A DNA stretch of 18,459 bases from Bdellovibrionales bacterium (GCA_005792225.1 SXSP01000397.1:1-18459), one strand, 5' to 3'; shown: positions 6,296 through 14,475, numbered from the stretch's first letter. Notes: generated by a model from the letters alone, not told the origin. Program-made: numbers and translations.

Positions 6296-7894
6296 TCAGG
6301 GCTTTTTCTTCTCGGACGGGACCCGCGTCTTTAATCCAGCAAGGTTTAGCTGATTCATCTCATTCAGGGACCAACCCGTGAACTGCGGATTGACAAGAAG
6401 CGTGAAGCTAGCTCGACCGAGCGGTATCAACCTGTTCTCATCGATGAGTCGCGCGACACCTTGGCTACAGAGTTTCCGTTTCGCCTCGGCAGAAGTCGTG
6501 TTCGCGAGATCTTTGATGATCGCTTCAAGTCGCGGATCTTCAATCTTCAGAAAATTCTCAGGACCTCCGGCCGCGAAGGTCTCGAGCGCCGCAAGACAAG
6601 TCGGGCGCTCAAGGTGCATCCCTTTGCGAAAAATCGGCGGCGGTTTGGTTTTCAGCGTGTGAATGTGAACACCTTGTTCAACCTGCTCAAGCTCAACGTG
6701 AAAGCCGAGGTTTTTCTTCCACTGGGCTTGAAACCACTCGGCTGTTTTTTTGATGTCGTCGCCGCCCAATTTGGAAAACGTCATGCGAAAGCGCTTGGTC
6801 CTCGTTTCTTCGGAGAGTTTCGCGAATTTTTCGCGAGCGAGTTGAGGATTGAACTCCAAGCACGTGAGAGGATTCAAGAGTTTTTCGGAGATGCCGGGGC
6901 AGCCGCCGCGCTGACTTCCTTCGAGGATCTTCGCGATCTCCCCGTAGTCCACCGACATTGAGAGCGCTGCGCGAAGGTCGGGGAGATGGCGCAGTTCTTC
7001 CCCGAAGCCGATGTAGTCAAATCGAGCGACGGGAATTTGGATGAAGTCGGGCTTGGTTTTGTATCGACCGATGTAAGTCGCCGGAAGCCGTCTGAGGAAA
7101 GTGAGCTCGCCTTGGTCGTAAAGATTCAGCGCGGTCTGATCATCATCGATCATCAGAATCTCGACGGGAGGTCGCGCCTCGAACCCCTCGTAGCGTGAAT
7201 TTGGCTCAAGGCGAATTCGACGGCCCGGAGTCCACGATGCAACTTTGTAAGGGCCGTTGACGACCGTTTGCGCAGAATCTTCTCTTTTTGGAAATTTCTC
7301 GGATTTGACGGGAACGAGCACGCTGTGCGTGAGCTTGTATAAGAAATCTTGATCACGTGATTCGAAGTCGAAGATGAGTCGATGAGAGCCCTGAGCTCGG
7401 ACTCCGAGTTGGTCGGCCGCCATTTTTCCGGCATGAATCTCGACCGCGTTTTTAACCCGCTTCAAAAGTTCAACACTAAGACTCCGCGCCGTTGGCGTTA
7501 CGAGCCGGCGAAAGGCGCGTACGTAGTCGTCGGCCACGACGTCCGTTCCGTCGCTCCACTTTCGATCTTTTTTAAGTCGGCAGGAGATGCGGCGAGGTGT
7601 TTCGAATGCGCATGACTGGGCGCCCTCGGGCTTGAGGCCCTCGCTTTCGTGGTAGGTGTAAAGCCCCCTCATGACGTTGATGAGAAAATAACTGGCATCG
7701 CTTGAAACGAGGAGCGCGGGATCGATCGAGGATGGCTCCGTCGGCATGTGAAAGCGGAACACGGGTTTTGTCTCAGCTTGAGACGCCGGCGTGAGCATCA
7801 GACTGAGGACGAGGAGCAAATAAAACGCAGGGGAGGGGAGTTGACTGCGAATTCCTCGCGAAATCCGTGTCCCCGACTGAAGTCTCCGTCTCAT
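6296..7894 (-). CDS. oligopeptide/dipeptide-type solute-binding protein (SBP_bac_5)
   Basis: This 532-residue exported protein is like OppA/DppA, the periplasmic receptors of peptide ABC importers. The signal peptide has an arginine-rich n-region (MRRRLQ...), a hydrophobic core (about 22-35) and cleavage after S-Q-A (about 40). The mature start, F-R-F-H-M-P-T-E-P-S-S-I-D-P-A, is the family's usual opening. R-K-W-S-D-G-T, D-D-Y-V-R-A-F and V-N-G-P-Y-K-V are typical SBP_bac_5 landmarks. The frame is open to 8029, but I chose the ATG at 7894 because the signal peptide begins there and the longer form would overlap the divergent lipoprotein gene. The ribosome binding site is weak. No permease or ATPase gene adjoins it, so it may serve a distant transporter or act as a sensor or chaperone. 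Confidence 0.85.
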   Translation of the reverse strand: MRRRLQSGTRISRGIRSQLPSPAFYLLLVLSLMLTPASQAETKPVFRFHMPTEPSSIDPALLVSSDASYFLINVMRGLYTYHESEGLKPEGAQSCAFETPRRISCRLKKDRKWSDGTDVVADDYVRAFRRLVTPTARSLSVELLKRVKNAVEIHAGKMAADQLGVRAQGSHRLIFDFESRDQDFLYKLTHSVLVPVKSEKFPKREDSAQTVVNGPYKVASWTPGRRIRLEPNSRYEGFEARPPVEILMIDDDQTALNLYDQGELTFLRRLPATYIGRYKTKPDFIQIPVARFDYIGFGEELRHLPDLRAALSMSVDYGEIAKILEGSQRGGCPGISEKLLNPLTCLEFNPQLAREKFAKLSEETRTKRFRMTFSKLGGDDIKKTAEWFQAQWKKNLGFHVELEQVEQGVHIHTLKTKPPPIFRKGMHLERPTCLAALETFAAGGPENFLKIEDPRLEAIIKDLANTTSAEAKRKLCSQGVARLIDENRLIPLGRASFTLLVNPQFTGWSLNEMNQLNLAGLKTRVPSEKKKP

Positions 7895-7950
7895 CTTGTC
7901 GATAAATGGGTCAGAATAGAGAGACGGGAGAAACCGCTTTGCGTCCAACG

Positions 7951-8493
7951 ATGAAACGATTCTCATTCCTGGTTTCGATATTTGCCATCTCATTGTCGCT
8001 CGCCGTTGTCTTTCAGAATTGCGGGACATATCAAACCGGAATCAACCCCTTGACGGATGATCGCGAAGAGGCCGAGTGCATCGGTGTCTCCTGCAAACTC
8101 GATCTGGAGTTCGTCGAGCTGGTCGTCGCAAACGCCCAGCCCATCGGAATCAAAAAGCCCACGACCACGCCGAAGTTCTGCGATCCCTCAACCTGCTTTG
8201 ATCTTGCGGGCTACTGCAACACCGCCGGCTACAAACAGTCCTATATCTACTATCAATGGCGCCTGAATAACAGCTTGATCGGCCAGAGAATCACGACGGG
8301 TCTCGGATGTGACTCGATGGGCCGCTTCCGCATCTTGGTACAAATCCCGCCGCCGCAGTCGCACACCTTCAATTATGGCGATCTCTACTCCGTCGAGGTG
8401 AGCATGACCGTGGTCGACGAAAACGACGTTGAGCAGGGAAATCCCACCGCCGGCGTGAGCACAAAGCTCGTACCCGTCGTTGGCATCGACTGA
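7951..8493 (+). CDS. Cys-rich lipoprotein-like exported protein
   Basis: This 180-residue protein has an N-terminal hydrophobic segment (4-21) ending in V-F-Q-N-C-G (20-25). C24 sits where a lipobox cysteine would be, although N at -1 and F at -3 are not the usual lipobox residues. Endings of the form FQNCG are, from memory, common among Bdellovibrio exported proteins. Six more cysteines follow (43, 48, 77, 82, 89, 120), enough for three disulfides. The rest is beta-rich with no recognised domain. I start at 7951 (MKRFSF) because the upstream in-frame ATG at 7906 adds 15 polar residues before the signal sequence; neither start has a strong ribosome binding site. It is divergent from the SBP gene (56 bp) and ends four bases from the convergent PotD-like gene. 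Confidence 0.7.
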   Translation: MKRFSFLVSIFAISLSLAVVFQNCGTYQTGINPLTDDREEAECIGVSCKLDLEFVELVVANAQPIGIKKPTTTPKFCDPSTCFDLAGYCNTAGYKQSYIYYQWRLNNSLIGQRITTGLGCDSMGRFRILVQIPPPQSHTFNYGDLYSVEVSMTVVDENDVEQGNPTAGVSTKLVPVVGID

Positions 8494-8497
8494 GTCT

Positions 8498-9571
8498 TCA
8501 GCGGGGTTTTGCAGCCTCGATCGCGCCGCGAACTTCGCGCGCGCGGCTAAAATCTTGCCACAAAATAAATTGATCAAAGGGACTCGCGCGCAAGTGCGAA
8601 GGCTTCAGGCGCGAGTCAAAATTGGCGAGTTCCTCAAGTGAACGGTTTGTTGAGGCTTGCTTCGCGGATTCCGTCAGCCGCTTGGCGTTTTCGCGTTTGA
8701 GCATGGCATCGAGAAACTTATACGCTTGGTCTTCTTCGCTCGCATCGCGGGTCATGGCGAGCGACAAAATCCAAAGAGTTGCCTTCTCCCGCGGTAGTTG
8801 AAACTTCCACTTGTTAAAAGGCGGAAAAGCCATTTCGCCATGGCTGGCGAGCGCGACTTCCAAATTCGAATCCGCTTGAATGAGCTCGCGCGCACTTAAG
8901 AAATCCTTCGCGAGAACGGCACCTTCGAGCCAAGGTTGAAGGGATTTCGTTAACGGCGCGGCAATCGCCTTCCCGCTTGGCTTTTCGATTTGCGAGAGGC
9001 GCAAGAGTTCAATTGTCGAAGAGGGAAGGCCCACCTTTCCCTTTAGCTTCGCGTTTTCAATCACGCCCATCCACGAGTCGAGAGAGCCGTGTTTGCAGGA
9101 ATCAAAAGCAATGCCGGTCAACCCCCAGAGGAGCGGGATCACTTGGTGCAGTGCCGGATCGCCAGGCAGATCAATGAAGTCAGGAGAGATTGCATCTTGA
9201 TTTACGAGTCTGCGCGGGAGAATGGCTTGTAGCCACCCCAGCTGCGCTGCCAGCGGCACTTGATAAGAGAAGAGCGTCACGAGATCGGGGGCTTCACTCC
9301 CTCTTCGTTTCTCGAGCTGGTCCCAAAGCTCTTCAGGTGTTGAGACTTCTGAAATACTCAGCTCAACGCCTGCGTCCGTCATGATGGCTGACTTCAACTC
9401 AGGACTGAAGAGATCTTTGTAAGCTAGGATTTTGAGTGCAGGAATCGGAATTGCGCTCGCGAGGCGTGCCTCGCGATCAAAGTAGATTTTGAGACCCACG
9501 CCGATTCCGAGAAGCAGCGAGACGCCGATGGCGATGACGAGCGGTTGGGAGAAGCCAGTTGTTTTTAGCAT
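8498..9571 (-). CDS. membrane-anchored PotD-like solute-binding protein
   Basis: This 357-residue protein has one N-terminal hydrophobic segment (about 10-29) with no obvious cleavage site, so it is probably anchored in the inner membrane facing the periplasm. The rest follows the spermidine/putrescine (PotD/PotF) binding-protein layout: a first strand L-K-I-L-A-Y-K-D-L-F, a second lobe entry P-D-L-V-T-L-F-S-Y-Q-V, and I-P-L-L-W-G-L-T-G-I-A-F-D, which corresponds to PotD's Y-I-W-G-A-T-A-I-G. The ATG lies within the last codons of the upstream CDF gene (7-base overlap, ATGCTAA), indicating coupled translation. No ABC permease is present. The ligand could be a polyamine, another small cation or a metal complex; the sequence does not tell. 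Confidence 0.75.
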   Translation of the reverse strand: MLKTTGFSQPLVIAIGVSLLLGIGVGLKIYFDREARLASAIPIPALKILAYKDLFSPELKSAIMTDAGVELSISEVSTPEELWDQLEKRRGSEAPDLVTLFSYQVPLAAQLGWLQAILPRRLVNQDAISPDFIDLPGDPALHQVIPLLWGLTGIAFDSCKHGSLDSWMGVIENAKLKGKVGLPSSTIELLRLSQIEKPSGKAIAAPLTKSLQPWLEGAVLAKDFLSARELIQADSNLEVALASHGEMAFPPFNKWKFQLPREKATLWILSLAMTRDASEEDQAYKFLDAMLKRENAKRLTESAKQASTNRSLEELANFDSRLKPSHLRASPFDQFILWQDFSRAREVRGAIEAAKPR

Positions 9572-10548
9572 GTCTCATCATCCGACGCCGAATGGGGATG
9601 CTCCGCCGACAAACATGTTTCAAGCGTGGCCTGTGCGCCCTGGGCTTTCGCAAACGCACGCACACCGTCTTTTACGCGCTCGATTTCTTGAGGATCACGG
9701 ACGGAATGAAGGTGGAGCCTTGCCGAGAGGACACTGGATTCGCCGTCAAGAGACCACACGGCCAGCTGATCGACCTTCTCAACTCCGTGCACGGAGAGTG
9801 TTTCACGTAGGAATCGATCTGAATCGAAGTTTGCCGGTCGCCCTTGAAGGAAAAGATAAAGGGTGCTCTTTAAGTACCGCAAAACATTGAACATGACGAA
9901 TCCGGCAAGCGCGATTGCGAGCACCGGATCGATCCACGCGGCGCCCGTGAAATGGATGACGATCGCGCCGACCAGCACGACGGCCCAACCGAGGACGTCT
10001 TCAATCAAATGCCACGTAAGAACGCGTTCGTTTTGCGTGTTCCCCCTCGAGAGATTCCAAGCTGCGAAGCCGTTGACCGCAAGACCGAGGAGCGCAAGAC
10101 CCATCATGGGAAGCGCCGCCGGAGGCGTCGGTTGTGAAAATCTTTGGACCGATTCGATGATGATAAAAATTGAACCAATCGTGATCACGACGCCCGAGAT
10201 CAGCGCCGAGAGCAGTGAAAATCTTCGATAACCAAAGTTAAACTGCCGATCCTTACCCCGGTTAGCAAAACCCTCTAAAAACCAAGCGCCACCGAGACTC
10301 ACCGAATCGCCGAGATCGTGAACCCCGTCGGCCACGATCGCCATGCTTCCCACCCAGAGTCCCCCGATCACCTCGATGATGCTGAAGGTGAAATTCAAAA
10401 AGAACGCGAGCCGAATATTTTTCGTGGCCGAACCGTGGTGATGATGGTGATGATGATGGCCGTGCCCATGACTGTGATTGTGGCCGTGATGGCCCGAGGG
10501 CCCATGATCATGGTCATGACTGTGCGTGCTCTCGTGTCGTTCTTTCAT
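9565..10548 (-). CDS. zinc-type cation diffusion facilitator with His-rich N-terminus
   Basis: This 327-residue CDF transporter (CzcD/ZitB/ZnT type) exports Zn2+ or related metals in exchange for protons across the inner membrane. The transport site is seen as H77 and D81 in A-D-G-V-H-D-L-G-D on the second membrane helix and H180 and D184 in W-H-L-I-E-D-V-L-G on the fifth, the His/Asp combination of zinc transporters. Six hydrophobic segments lie between about 46 and 230, followed by a cytoplasmic ferredoxin-like domain with A-R-L-H-L-H. The first 40 residues hold 19 histidines, including eight in a row, a likely metal buffer or sensor. It is followed by, and overlaps, the PotD-like gene. The Nudix gene diverges only 30 bp away. 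Confidence 0.92.
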   Translation of the reverse strand: MKERHESTHSHDHDHGPSGHHGHNHSHGHGHHHHHHHHGSATKNIRLAFFLNFTFSIIEVIGGLWVGSMAIVADGVHDLGDSVSLGGAWFLEGFANRGKDRQFNFGYRRFSLLSALISGVVITIGSIFIIIESVQRFSQPTPPAALPMMGLALLGLAVNGFAAWNLSRGNTQNERVLTWHLIEDVLGWAVVLVGAIVIHFTGAAWIDPVLAIALAGFVMFNVLRYLKSTLYLFLQGRPANFDSDRFLRETLSVHGVEKVDQLAVWSLDGESSVLSARLHLHSVRDPQEIERVKDGVRAFAKAQGAQATLETCLSAEHPHSASDDETC

Positions 10549-10578
10549 CTTCTCTTGAATCTAGAGGGGGCCCAATCC

Positions 10579-11073
10579 ATGAGCAAGGCGAATCTCGAGA
10601 CACCCGTGCGGCACCGAGCTTGCGCGGTCTGTGTGCGAGGCGCGGAGCTCCTCCTTGTGAAAATGAAAGATCCGACATCTGGCGCAGAGTTCTGGACACC
10701 TCCGGGCGGAAAAATCGAGCCTGATGAAACGAGCGAAAGCGCGGCCATACGAGAAGCGCTTGAAGAGACGGGTTATCGTGTTCAGATCGCAAACCTCGCG
10801 CCCGTGGTTGCCCAGTACGACTTCGAGTGGGACGGACGCCTCAACCGGTGCCGAACGGTCTTTCACCTTTGCGGTCTCGCTCAGGAAGAATCTCAACCGT
10901 CACGGGTGACCGATGCGGACTATATCCTAAGTGCCCAGTGGTTTGATTTGAGTGAGGCGGTGGCTCTCCTAAATTTTCATCCCGTGATTCAAGCGGCCGT
11001 TCGGGACTGTCTCGGCTGGACGGATCCAGCCGACTTCGCTAAAGCTGAGAGCCGTAAACCTTCCGGAAGGTAG
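10579..11073 (+). CDS. Nudix hydrolase
   Basis: This 164-residue protein carries a complete Nudix box, G-G-K-I-E-P-D-E followed seven residues later by R-E-A-L-E-E-T-G-Y, which binds Mg2+ and cleaves nucleoside-diphosphate-linked substrates (residues roughly 43-66). The surrounding W-T-P-P-G-G and C-terminal A-Q-W-F-D-L-S-E are typical of small NUDIX enzymes. Substrate cannot be deduced. The start at 10579 is preceded by GAGGGGG (10564-10570), eight bases upstream; the frame is open to 10318, but that part lies antisense to the CDF gene's His-rich region and is not coding. The aldehyde dehydrogenase gene begins seven bases after its stop, so the two are probably one operon. Confidence 0.9.
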   Translation: MSKANLETPVRHRACAVCVRGAELLLVKMKDPTSGAEFWTPPGGKIEPDETSESAAIREALEETGYRVQIANLAPVVAQYDFEWDGRLNRCRTVFHLCGLAQEESQPSRVTDADYILSAQWFDLSEAVALLNFHPVIQAAVRDCLGWTDPADFAKAESRKPSGR

Positions 11074-11080
11074 AGGCGCC

Positions 11081-12514
11081 GTGCGACTGCAAAATTATAT
11101 CTCAAGCGAGTTCGTAGATCCCAGCGATCAAAAATGGTGTCCGCATCACAATCCTTGGACGGGGGAGATCTCGTCTGAGGTCCCCGATTCTGATGTGATC
11201 GACGTCGTGCGGGCGATTCAATCCGCAAACAAAGCGCTCCCGAATTGGCTGAAAGTTGATGTCGAGCAGCGCGCCCGCTTTCTTGAAGCGATCGCCGTCG
11301 GTCTTGAGTCGAACGCTTCGGAGCTCGCGCGCCTTCAATCGGAAGATGAAGGATGTCTCGAAGCTCACGCACTTCAAACGTCAATCCCGCGGGCAGCCTC
11401 GGTCTTCCGACTTTACGCAAGGTTCATGCTCGATGATCGGTCCGTGAGCGTCTCGTCCAACAAAGCTCACTTCTTTACGCACCGAAATCCCCACGGCATC
11501 GCCGCGATCATCTCCCCGGCCACTGATCCCTTGGTGATGATCTCCCTTCGCGTGGCGCCTGCGCTGGCAGCCGGGAACGTGGTTCTCCTCAAACCCTCGG
11601 AGTACGCACCCAAGACCGCAAACGCGTTTGCGCAAACCGTGCACGGCGCAGGTCTTCCGTCGGGCGTTTTCAATCTGGTGCAGGGGAGGGGAGAAAAAGT
11701 CGGAAAGACCATCTCCACGCACCCTGGGCTTTCTCTGATCTCGCTCATCGGCCAGACGGAAACGGGACGAGAGCTTCAGCGAGATGCAGCCGAGTTTTTA
11801 AAACGCACTCACTTAAGTTTGAGCGGAAGAAATCCCGTTCTGATTTTCGCGGGATTCGATCTTAAAAAAGCGATGCCCGCGATTTTAGCCTCGACCGTGC
11901 GGTTTGAAGGACCCGGTTGCTTGCGCGGTTCGCGCATTTTTGTGCAAGAGACGATCTATAAAGAATTTCTCGAAGCGTTTCGCACGAATCTCGAAACACT
12001 TTCTCCGACGCAAATCGGACCGGTCAATCGCGCGTCTCACCGCGCCCGTTTCGAAGCTGCCGTTCAACAAGCCCTCGATGAAAAGGGCAAACTCCTCACG
12101 GGCGGGATCGGAGACCCTGAGGGCTTGGATGAAAAATATCGCGGCGGGTATTTCGTAAAACCCACGGCGATCTACGATCTTACGAACTGCTCGACTCTCC
12201 AGCAAGAAGAAGTGCCTGGACCCTTTGTTACGATTTCCTCTTTCAAGTACCAACATGAAGCCCTCAAGCACGCGAATACGGGCCCGCTGGGACTTGCGGG
12301 TTACGTCTTCGAAACTCAAGGCGCCAAGGCCTTGCGAGTCGCGCAAAAGCTTGATGCCGGCCGTGTTTTCATTAATTCTCCCGGCGCCGTTGCCGACGAG
12401 CGCGTTCCGTATGGGGGATTAAAGAACTCCGGTGTCGGAATCGAAGGTGCGGCCGCGATGATGGATTTCTTCTCTAAGCCCAGCTTGATCGCGAATTATT
12501 TCGCCGCGGATTAA
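11081..12514 (+). CDS. aldehyde dehydrogenase family protein with altered active site
   Basis: This 477-residue protein follows the NAD(P)-dependent aldehyde dehydrogenase fold. Conserved: L-L-K-P-S-E (169-174), the nucleophile C280 in G-P-G-C-L-R-G-S-R, Q-E-E-V-P-G-P and P-Y-G-G-L-K-N-S-G-V-G. Two catalytic positions differ. The oxyanion Asn of S-P-W-N-F-P is Thr (S-P-A-T-D-P, T148), and the general-base Glu of L-E-L-G-G-K is Ser (L-S-L-S-G-R, S246). The protein may therefore catalyse another reaction, such as a thioester or acyl transfer using only the Cys, or have lost activity. The start is GTG at 11081, with GGAAGG about ten bases upstream. It lies between the Nudix gene and the exported protein at 12533 in one direction with short gaps. 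Confidence 0.9.
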   Translation: MRLQNYISSEFVDPSDQKWCPHHNPWTGEISSEVPDSDVIDVVRAIQSANKALPNWLKVDVEQRARFLEAIAVGLESNASELARLQSEDEGCLEAHALQTSIPRAASVFRLYARFMLDDRSVSVSSNKAHFFTHRNPHGIAAIISPATDPLVMISLRVAPALAAGNVVLLKPSEYAPKTANAFAQTVHGAGLPSGVFNLVQGRGEKVGKTISTHPGLSLISLIGQTETGRELQRDAAEFLKRTHLSLSGRNPVLIFAGFDLKKAMPAILASTVRFEGPGCLRGSRIFVQETIYKEFLEAFRTNLETLSPTQIGPVNRASHRARFEAAVQQALDEKGKLLTGGIGDPEGLDEKYRGGYFVKPTAIYDLTNCSTLQQEEVPGPFVTISSFKYQHEALKHANTGPLGLAGYVFETQGAKALRVAQKLDAGRVFINSPGAVADERVPYGGLKNSGVGIEGAAAMMDFFSKPSLIANYFAAD

Positions 12515-12532
12515 GCCGGCGCCGGAAAGGTT

Positions 12533-13756
12533 TTGAAAATGGTAGCCCTATTTTTGATAGTAGCGCTGGCCCTCTCAGGTTCGGTTACAAACGTTGCAAG
12601 AGCCGATGTTTGGGAGACTTCATCGAATTGGAATGCGCGGGCCGAGAGCGCCTACCAAGCTTGGGTCACCACGAAGTGGCAGAAAAACTTTTTTAAAAAG
12701 CCTGGCTTTTACCAAAACATCGCGATGGATTGCGCCGACACCGTGTACGCAATGCGACTTGTTTACGCGGCCGAGAATGGTCTTCCCTTCGCGATGAAAG
12801 ATCCGACAGGCGGCGGAGGCATCATCTCAAATGAGATGACTCGTTGGGATCATCTGCCGCCTGACCTGAGGAAGCGCGAGTTCTTAAAATTTGTTTACAA
12901 GATCGCAAGTACATCGTCTCTCCCGAACGACTCTTACCCCGTAGCGGTCAACCGCGCGGCGATTGGCGCGGGGAGATTCCTGTTAACGGATAAAGCAAGT
13001 CATCATTCGTGGACGATCAAGTCGTTATCTGAGCACGGAGTGCCATTCCTGCTCTTTGCCTCGAGGCCCGCGCGTATCGGACTCTTCGAAAGATTTGAGT
13101 ATCCCACGGTCCCTTTTGTTTTTCCCAACGGAATCAAGCCCGAAACTCACGCGGGCTTCCGTGCCTTCCGTCATCCCCGCGACTTAGGAAAGGCCGTCTG
13201 GCAGGTGCCGGGCTACAGTCTCGAGCAGTACACGATTCCCCACAAGAATTGGGCGAGCCAAATGCAGAAGCGCCTTGCTTTAAAGAGCGAAGGAGCCGAT
13301 CAAAAGCTCATGCGAATCCTCGCTAATGCCTGCCAGGGAGCCGTCGAGCGAATCGATGCGGTGAAGAGAGGTGACGAAATCAACCGAAGTCTTGGCGGTG
13401 CTTGCATGACTTCCATTCAATTCGACGATCACTCAACCCCGAGTCGAGATTCAAGACTGAAGGGGAGCTTCATCGAGCTTCGGGACTCCTATCGGCGCTA
13501 TTTGAGAAACGGAAAACGCATCTCCCCGCGCGTAAGAGCACAGGTTGAGGCTGTCCTCGCCGGTGACGAGGGAGTGGATCAAGATGATTTTTGTCCCGTT
13601 CAGATTGAGCGGCGAACCACTCTGACGCTGGGCCAGGTTTATGTTCGGAGCCTAAACGATATGATGTCGGCAGACCCCCACGACTCCATCGCGCAACGCT
13701 GGGGGCTTCAACGATTCCCAAGTTCTAAGGCGAATTCTTGCCGTCATTTCCGATGA
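12533..13756 (+). CDS. exported protein with candidate Cys/His catalytic residues
   Basis: This 407-residue protein has a signal peptide (MKMVALFLIVALALSG, cleavage near A-R-A at 22-24). The mature N-terminal half contains M-D-C-A-D-T-V-Y-A-M-R (C67) at the start of a likely helix and S-H-H-S-W-T-I (H157/H158) entering a likely strand. A Cys at a helix start and a His at a strand start are the pattern of papain-like folds (NlpC/P60, transglutaminase, CHAP), so a secreted peptidase or amidase acting on peptidoglycan or prey protein is possible. No named family is matched by eye. I give the TTG start at 12533, which supplies a Lys to the signal n-region (GGA six bases upstream); ATG at 12539 is the alternative. 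It overlaps the next gene by four bases. Confidence 0.75.
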   Translation: MKMVALFLIVALALSGSVTNVARADVWETSSNWNARAESAYQAWVTTKWQKNFFKKPGFYQNIAMDCADTVYAMRLVYAAENGLPFAMKDPTGGGGIISNEMTRWDHLPPDLRKREFLKFVYKIASTSSLPNDSYPVAVNRAAIGAGRFLLTDKASHHSWTIKSLSEHGVPFLLFASRPARIGLFERFEYPTVPFVFPNGIKPETHAGFRAFRHPRDLGKAVWQVPGYSLEQYTIPHKNWASQMQKRLALKSEGADQKLMRILANACQGAVERIDAVKRGDEINRSLGGACMTSIQFDDHSTPSRDSRLKGSFIELRDSYRRYLRNGKRISPRVRAQVEAVLAGDEGVDQDDFCPVQIERRTTLTLGQVYVRSLNDMMSADPHDSIAQRWGLQRFPSSKANSCRHFR

Positions 13757-14475
13757 AGCGACTGGGTGTTGTCGCGATTTTCGCCGTGATGATGGGCCTT
13801 CTTTATTGGAGGTCGCCAAGTGAGCAGCCGGAGCCAGTTGTGACTGAGGCTGCCGAGATCCCAGCGCAGCCCCCATCGCAATTTCACGAGGGGAGTGAGG
13901 CCGTCACCAATTCCGACACACCCCGATCCGCGATTCGTCTCAGCTCCACGACGAAGGACCTTCTGCTCAGTTGCGTGAAGGGGAGTGAGACCTTCAGCGG
14001 AATTCATTCCCCCGCTGATTTCCAAACACTTGATGAGTTCTTCACCCGCGCACAACGAAGCCATGGCGGCGAGAAACCCACCGTTGAACTCGCCTTCCAA
14101 AACCTGCACGCCCTCACGAGTAACGAAGAAGAAATTCGGCTCCATGTCGCGGCCTTAAGCGGGGGCGAGACACCTTCCCGAATGGTCCCCCAGTTTTTTA
14201 AGGCCGACGAGGATGGGCTTCCCGTTCCGGTTGATCTTCCGCAAGACTACGAGACGCTCACCGCGGAAGAGGCGTTGGTACGGTTTCATCAGCAGTTCCC
14301 CAAACTAATCTTAGATGAGAAATCGGAGACCTGGAGATGGCCTTCGGGTGCATCAGCCAATCTCAAGCTCAGAAACGGTCAACTCGAAGAGATTCAGCTG
14401 TTCCTCGAAACAAAATCCTCGCTCGCATGCGGAGTTGCTCAAGAACGACAGATCGATTGCCAATGTCTTGAGTGA
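13753..14475 (+). CDS. membrane-anchored or exported protein, unknown function
   Basis: This 240-residue protein starts MKRLGVVAIFAVMMGLLY, a hydrophobic segment (4-18) acting as an anchor or uncleaved signal. It is followed by a Pro/Glu/Ser-rich linker (about 20-60) and a mostly helical, acidic domain. Four cysteines are present, three of them in the last 20 residues (A-C-G, D-C-Q-C). The ATG overlaps the stop of the preceding gene (ATGA), so it is probably co-translated with the Cys/His protein and may be its partner. I do not recognise a family. The longer in-frame start at 13738 lies inside the preceding gene and adds only five residues. Confidence 0.7.
   Translation: MKRLGVVAIFAVMMGLLYWRSPSEQPEPVVTEAAEIPAQPPSQFHEGSEAVTNSDTPRSAIRLSSTTKDLLLSCVKGSETFSGIHSPADFQTLDEFFTRAQRSHGGEKPTVELAFQNLHALTSNEEEIRLHVAALSGGETPSRMVPQFFKADEDGLPVPVDLPQDYETLTAEEALVRFHQQFPKLILDEKSETWRWPSGASANLKLRNGQLEEIQLFLETKSSLACGVAQERQIDCQCLE

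Noticed and set aside
6461..6961. 166-residue plus-strand frame inside the peptide SBP gene
   Set aside because: The opposite strand carries a clear SBP_bac_5 protein; the frame has no domain and lies wholly within it.
9489..9890. 133-residue plus-strand frame across the CDF/PotD-like junction
   Set aside because: Both minus-strand genes are well supported by motifs; the frame has no family features.
10431..10500. GTG/ATG-rich stretch looking like a tandem repeat
   Set aside because: It is simple sequence encoding the poly-His tail of the CDF protein, not a separate repeat element.
10318..10578. N-terminal extension of the Nudix frame rich in Met and Val
   Set aside because: It is the reverse complement of the His-rich CDF tail; the real start has a GAGGGGG ribosome binding site at 10564-10570.
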